NCBI GenBank assembly: GCA_027922465.2
Contig: BQMF02000472.1
Span: 248,001-312,000, forward strand
Length of the DNA: 64,000 bases
Direction: 5' to 3'
DNA from: Turritopsis dohrnii
Lineage: Eukaryota > Cnidaria > Hydrozoa > Anthoathecata > Oceaniidae
This document shows, one piece after another, positions 57,696 through 64,000 of this stretch. The position numbers were made by a program, and so were the translations under genes. The stretch's first letter is position 1, and each line of letters opens with the position of its first letter. The notes under the pieces are model-generated. The model made no database searches, was not told the DNA's origin, and saw nothing but the letters and a program-made list of their open reading frames with translations.

Positions 57696-60600
57696 TTAAT
57701 TCTTTTCAAGTTCTTTTTCCAAGAATTCAATAGCGGTTTTCAAAGTGTATCTTCTGGCAGTTTCAATAGCTTTCATTTTTCTTCCTAACTCAAACAACAT
57801 CTCAATCTTTTCATAGTGACCGATGTATTTAAACAGGTAACCAAGAGAATAAGTGTCAGTTGCAAAAGATTGCTTCGACCCTGGCACATTCCTCAATTCA
57901 TGGGCAAGATATCTATGTCGTTTATTGTAGATCTTCTTTGATTCTTCAGACAAATTGTAGACTACAGGCATTTTTATTATCTTAGCTTTTCCAAAATCTA
58001 TAACTTTGGGGATATTTTGGCATGTCAACAGCACATTGTTTGCTTTAATATCATTATGGAGGATTGATAAACTGTGCATATAATTAATTGCTTGACAGAT
58101 CTGATGACAAATGAATTTCCATACTTGAGGAGATATATGTTGCTTCCCCATTTCTCTTTGGACTGTTCGAACAACTGCACTTTCAAAACCATTTTTCCCG
58201 CCGATCAATTGGTAGGCTATTTGGTTGGGTTTTATGAATCCATAACAATAAGGGAAATTTGGGTGTCCACTGAGTGCATGAGAAACCTTAACGTCAGCCA
58301 AAATGTCCACTGGCTTACTAAATTCCATAGAAACAAACTTAATAGCAAGTAAATCATTCGTAATGTGAGGTATTTTTCCAAGTTCAACAGTACCAAATGT
58401 GCCTTCACCTAGCTTAGTGTCTATCATTTTCACAGAAGACGACTGTATGTTGCAAGGAAAAGAAGGCAAGAACATTGACAGTTCAGTTTTACATTTCCCA
58501 GTTGCTTTTCCAATCAAATATCCTGTGTTACAAGTGAATAATTTGGAGGTAGCTGACATTTTCCCTACTCTTTGACTTGATTTATTAGCTAAAATTTTGG
58601 TTTGTAGCAAAGTTGATTTTCGCTTTTCATTGTCAAGTTCAACCTGCAGGTGTTTAATTTTTAGATTTTCATTTTCTTCCCTTTTTGCTAACTTTCTTGC
58701 TGTTTTCTTAAGCTTCATGTTTTGATGTTTTTTGTGCTTCCCAGCCTTTGATCTTATATGGGATAACCTATAAAACCAACCAACCATTTCATACTTTATT
58801 TTAAAAAAAAAATCTGGAGTTGCAATTTATCAAGACCTAAAGACAATGACTAGCTGATGTTCTGTTTTTTGTCTTTGAACACTTTATTACATGCAGAACT
58901 TTTAATATAGCCGAAGTTATTATAAACAATACTGGTTCAATAAATAAATTCTGAAATCATAACACCCTTGTCACTATAAATCCCAAGTCAATCAAAAAAT
59001 CAAAATTTAGATGCCATTTTCACAAGTGAAATCATTGCAGGGAGAAAAAGATATCATAATTTTAACTAAACAGAAAGCCAACTTATCTTGCTCTAACCAA
59101 CACATGCAACAAATTTATTGCTAATAGAAAAAGTATTCTTTTGTAACTTGATTTTAAAAACTAACAAAGTATCAGACAACATACCTCAGTATCTGATTCT
59201 CTTGTGGCATATTCAATGCTTCTGGATGATTGTTCGGTGTAAAAATTCTGAAATAGGTAGAAAAAAAACAATCAGATCAATTTGCCTATTAAATGCTTAA
59301 ATTGATTCCAAGCAAGGTTTGATGAGTTTGATGTAATTATTAGGGTTAACTTAGATTGCTTATTACAAATTGGCAATTTGTTAATATATACACATTTAGT
59401 ATTAAGTAGGCCTACCCAGTATTGGCAGGAGAGTTGTTCACACTTCTCTTTTTTGGTGGTGGAGGTGTACAAATAGGGCTAAAAGAGTTTGAATCAATCA
59501 AATCATCTGAAATGGAACTTACTAAATCTGACTTACATATTGATGATTTCACTACCAGGAGGAAAGGATTTTGTATTGACTTAAAGACTTCCCATCCTGA
59601 AATGTTTTGAGTTTTTCAGAATGTTTTGCGCCCAAAAAACATCAGGTAATATCCTTAATTGATCCTATTCCTGAACGAACAATTTCAAGCCAAATCAGAA
59701 GAACTATTTCTTTTCAGAATTTTATTCACAAATTCTATCAACAATAAATCTTATTTCAATAAGAAAATCACTAATTTGGTAAGAAATTGACAGAAAGCAT
59801 AATGATACTAATTCATGTAATAAAATACCCTGTTCCTTGATTAAGAGAACATGCTCTATCTTTATTGGTGGGTGATACAAAACTAAATCTATGAAGTCAG
59901 AAAATTGTTACATTATACAATCCTTATAATGTACTTGCAGATAGTGATTATATATGACTTACTTAGTGGCACCAGTAACATTCAATGTGTTGGGAGAAGC
60001 ATGTAGATGAAGCAATCTACAAATTTATAATCAAATCAAGTCACTTCGTAAAAATTTGTTAACAAAACTTTTGAATTGCTACTTGAGAGTTGCACAAAAT
60101 TAACTTCATACAATAATACATAAAGCCATATTTATGTAACACTAAAAGAAAATGCTTTGAAAGGTATTGACAGAACTATATATGTTTTTTTTTAGAAATT
60201 TGCATTTTGTTATAAAACACCTGTTCTGGTTTGTATACCTACATAAAATCATTTTCAGAGTATAATACTGCAGTTTATACTTTTTTGCATTGTTACCTAT
60301 ATACTTCATTATATATAATATTCAGTCAGAAATTACATTCTTTACATTTCAATTTCTCTTTGTCATCATTTTGAAAACCTAACGAAACCTGCACTTGGAA
60401 AGAATATATCCTTAATATATATAACCTACATATTTTTGAAACAATTGAGAATTTTTTCGACTTGGCACTAATGCACCTGGTCTAGAACTGTCTTTAGCAC
60501 ATAATGTGCCTAGATTAGTTCAAATTCACAAATTGTATTCCAAATATAATATGTTATATATACACCAACATTTTCTTAATATAAAGAGTACTTTCAAAGA

Positions 60601-61427
60601 ATTAAGCAGTCCTGTTTTCCATTTTACTTTGATTGTTAGCCACATCTCTTAAATATGTGAGCAAACAACTATAATGCAAAAAGTATCACAGTAAAAAGGA
60701 TAATCTTTTGAAAAAAAATCTAAGCACTTAAAATGATGAATATAATAGCTTTCATGAAACTAATCATGAAGGCATATTCTACAAAAAGGCAAGAAAAAAA
60801 GAATTTTACCCCCGAAGTTGATCATTTGACGCAGCAAAAGTACTTTCTTCATCTCTTGGAGATGGTTGGGCACAAGAAGAACTAGCAGTAGAAGTCCTGT
60901 GTAAGAAAAGGTAATAAATATTGAAATAAAAACAACAACAAAAACTAAGCTTTCAAACCTTTTCCTTTTTTTTAAAAAAAAAAAGTATTATATTTAATAG
61001 AATATAACTAAAATAGCTTCTGCAAAATAGAAACTTTGTTAAAGCTGCTATAAACGACATGCCATAACTAGTACGAGCAACAACGTCGTTTCTTAGTTTT
61101 GATAATGTTGATAATGAGAAAGATAATGTTGTTCCTCTTGTGTGTGTCGACCGAAAAATGAAAACTCTTGTTTACAAAATGAACTACCATTTCTATTTAC
61201 GTTCAGCGCGAAATTCAATTTTTAAAATTTTTTTATAAACAGCTTTGTTATCTCCCCAATACCGTGTGATTGTCTCCAATTGCCGAAAAATCTACATGAT
61301 CAAACCATTTCCTGATTTATTCTTTGCTTGTTTAACGTACCATAAAACAAACATCTTACCTTGCTGAATGATCATTCCCCTGATTTTTCGCAAACTTGCG
61401 TCGAACAATGGTAAATTTCTCGGCCAT
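57696..61427 (-). CDS. Serine/threonine-type protein kinase with long N-terminal part
   Basis: Main exon 58767-57696: a basic coiled-coil-like start (KLKKTARKLAKREENENL), glycine loop GEGTFGTV, ATP-site Lys in LLAIKF, catalytic loop LHNDIKANN (Asp and Asn kept, but Asn for the Arg of HRD), DFG (VIDFGKAK), and a HEL for APE. In the 363-codon frame opening at 58787 these are at about residues 127-134, 150, 244-251 and 264-266. Preceding exons: 61427-61360 (ATG; MAEKFTIVRRKF), 60896-60810, 60016-59963, 59888-59829, 59596-59416 (CTPPPPKKRSVN) and 59247-59185. Phases agree within the first four and within the last three, but the join 59829/59596 is out of phase, so one exon is missing or there are two starts. 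The missing HRD Arg suggests no activation-loop phosphorylation control. Substrate unknown. Confidence 0.65.
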
Positions 61428-61782
61428 TTCAGAAAAAGTATAGCAGATGATGACAGACACTTGTAATTTCAGTAGGTTAACAGGCAAGTGATGGGACAAG
61501 GGGAAAAAAGGACTACGTACTGACTAAGAGTTCGAAATGTTCGCGCCAATTACATACAAAGGAGGTCATAAAAAAGAGGCTTAACAAAAATCTACAGTTA
61601 ATAACGATAGGTATATACATAAAAATTATCCTCATCAAGTAAACGGGCAAAAACATGACGGAATGAGTACAAACTTTATTCATTGCAAGAGATATTCTAC
61701 AAATATAATGGTTAATACAAAAGAAAAACACCCCCATTTTTGGGAAAGAAATATATTGGACATTCCAAACCTTTCGGACTAG
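61428..61782. other. Promoter-side flank of the kinase gene
   Basis: No gene; no clear TATA or initiator was identified. Confidence 0.35.
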
Positions 61783-61784
61783 CG

Positions 61785-61860
61785 TACACGTTAATATACA
61801 TACGTATACGTCAGTATACCCACGTATACGTTCAGATACGCAAGTATGCGGTATATGACA
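61785..61860. repeat. GTATAC/TATACG-rich island 2
   Basis: About ten GTATA/TACGTA words in 75 bp (ACGTATACGTCAGTATACCC and similar). Same word content as island 1. Confidence 0.55.
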
Positions 61861-62176
61861 TTTCCCGCGCTTAAACTTTGAGCCGGGGGAGGATTAACTA
61901 AATTTGCATGCAATATGTGTAAAGTAAAAACTGAATATCGTGTTTATGATTCTGACAATTAGCAGTAGTTTTATTAGAAAACATGAAAAGAATGTCTGAT
62001 GAAAAAAACCATTATCATAAAAATTCCAACAGAAGTAAAACCAGAACACCTAAACTCCTATATAGCGTCTGGGTTTGTGAAAAACAACTAAAGAAAGTAT
62101 ACATAAATATACGCCCATACACGACAAAAAAAAATTATAAAGTTTTCATGAAGTTGAATCTCAGTTTCATTAGAAA

Positions 62177-62327
62177 ATGAATAAATTAGTTCAGCAAAAA
62201 AGAAAAAGAAAATTTTGTCCACATTGTCAAGAAAACATTTCACACTCTGCCTTTTATGAACACAAGAAATTATTTTATAAGAATGGATGGTCCAAGCACT
62301 CAGAAGATTATAAAGAGACAAGAGAAG
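62177..62327 (+). CDS. First exon of a C2H2-like zinc protein
   Basis: From ATG, basic MNKLVQQKRKRK, then FCPHCQENISHSAFYEHKKLFY, i.e. C-x2-C with a later H for the second pair. The frame reaches a donor-like AAG|GTCAGT at 62328. Proteins that start with this Cys-Pro-His-Cys motif are numerous in cnidarians and often transposon-linked. Downstream exons are not seen. Confidence 0.4.
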
Positions 62328-62383
62328 GTCAGTATGCTTTCATACAAACCTTCACAAGCCCTTGGCTACAGGTTGTTATTTAA

Positions 62384-64000
62384 CTAATGAATAATGAATT
62401 ATAAAACTATATATAACTTGGTCAGGAGTTGCATGCTTGTGAATCTTTTAATCGCAATATTCCATAATACCTAGATAAAAATTAAGTAAAATTTTATTAA
62501 CATCTGGATAAGTTTAGAGATTGGATTTCCAGTAGACCAAAAACTTCAGAGGGCCGATATAAACTAAATTCATTACTAACACAATGGATATAGATGGATA
62601 TTAACATAATAGATATACATTTTTAGTATCTCCAAAATTTTTGCTCAGTTGAACGTAAACTATATCACAAAACTATTTCAGGTGTAGTCCTCATTATAAC
62701 AATGTGTTAATTTGACTTAATATGGAAACACAATACACCATAATAAATCCAAATACATTAAAACTATTATATATATAATACTACTTTAGAACTTTAGGAA
62801 TACTACTTCAGATTTTGGCTGACAAATTCTAAGAAGCAGTAATTGTCTATCACAATATCACAAAAACTAAGTAAATGCCTTCATACCAACTGTTTGAAAA
62901 ACTGAAAAGGGGAAATTTATTTTCATTGATGTATTATATATATTCAGAGTTGTTTTAAAACCTTATTGAAGGATTATACTGCTGATTTTATAGTCCTAAA
63001 TAACTGAAATAAAAGTGAGAAGAACAGTTGTACTTACCATAAAATTCAAATTGTTTATCATCTAAAAACAAATGAAAACAGCAGTTCAATACAGTCTAAT
63101 ATTTCAACTTTTGCTAGTCTTTATCAAGTGTAAAAAAACACTACAGACAAGGAGTATTTATATAGTGTAACATAACTTCTAACATAATGGAAATTAACAA
63201 GAGAGTTACAAAAATTAAACTAAAATAAAAAGAAAGTAGTTAGTAAGTACAAAAGAGTGCGATTAAAATGTACAGTGGTTAAAACATGTGCTAAAAATAA
63301 AAATAAAACAACGCATCATTAAAATAATTTTGAAATTTTAAAATGTACAACTAAAAGGAAACTCATAAAAGCATTTTATAAAAAATAATTACAAGGTTAT
63401 TTATAATTTAAAATATCACAGCAGTGGTAGAAAATTAGTTAAAGATAAAAAAGAATTCCATTGATGCAGTTGGTTTAAAAAGTTAAAGAGCACACTTATA
63501 GCCTCTCCTCTCTAAAGGCGATAAGACATAAAGGAAAACACGTTAAGCTATAAACAATATACAATAGAGAATACTCTAGGTATATATACTCAGTGACATT
63601 TACAAGTATTTTGAGAGAAAAGGTCAAATTTTTAAGATCATGAAACAAAATAGTTGTCAATTACAAATGGGCCAGATAAATAAGCAAAACCTTCACTTAA
63701 GTGAAGTGAAGTGAAGTGATTTATTTCCTAAAATAAGGAAGGAGATCACCCCAAAGCTATAGCTAAACCCAAAGGGTTTTTAAAAATTTAAATGCTCAAA
63801 TAAAAATAAAATAAAATAAATAAATAAATAATTAAAACAATTACCATGATATATATTAAATAAATATATATTAAAACTTGAAAGTCTTGAAAGTTAAATA
63901 AATATATATATCTATATATATTTTTACTTAAGAATACGACATTCATCTATATATAATTTAACTTTCAATACTTTCATTAGCTAGTTCATGTATATATAAG
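62384..64000. other. Long stretch without a gene
   Basis: AT-rich. Contains a GTGAA-type simple repeat at 63695-63720 and AAATA-type runs at 63800-63835. No coding evidence. Confidence 0.5.

Overview
The window is AT-rich, intron-containing animal DNA. GT-AG introns of about 40-100 bp, Helitron, piggyBac, PIF/Harbinger, CR1/L2-like LINE and Penelope-like remnants, and THAP, HECT, P2X7-C, SET and zinc-finger/tyrosine-recombinase genes together suggest a cnidarian (hydrozoan-like). That placement is an inference; no marker gene fixes the species. There are no bacterial-style operons, and no tRNA or rRNA was recognised.

Layout. 0.4-2.9 kb (minus): a multi-exon gene with a superfamily 3 helicase/ATPase domain. 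3.3-6.9 kb: a non-autonomous Helitron with an internal 0.87 kb tandem duplication, sitting in a short tandem-repeat array. 7.0-16.3 kb: a dead integrase-core gene split by a full-size Helitron (7128-15623, minus) that carries a decayed Rep-helicase gene. 16.9-26.8 kb (minus): a HECT-type ubiquitin ligase gene, one intron of which holds a plus-strand LINE. That LINE was itself hit by an intact-looking piggyBac element, a 986-bp Helitron and a short tailed retroelement. 26.8-30.5 kb (plus): a Penelope-like fragment, then a THAP-domain transposase gene (Kolobok-like). 30.6-31.4 kb (minus): a P2X7 C-terminal-domain gene. 33.4-41.5 kb: a PIF/Harbinger transposase pseudogene split by a second full-size Helitron (34537-41297, plus). 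44.0-45.1 kb: a retroelement reverse-transcriptase remnant.

From 46 to 61.4 kb every gene lies on the minus strand: a small SANT-like gene or fragment, a C2H2/tyrosine-recombinase gene, a SET-domain gene with a tandem array of duplicated ~22-codon exons, an unknown 242-residue protein whose five exons join cleanly, and a protein kinase. Two more non-autonomous Helitrons (47.4 and 53.8 kb) interrupt this block.

The best-supported results are the transposon boundaries. In four cases removing the element in silico rejoins an open reading frame exactly: A|T for three Helitrons and TTAA for piggyBac. The most interesting open question is whether the SET gene with its exon array and the adjacent tyrosine-recombinase gene are one transcription unit or one mobile element.
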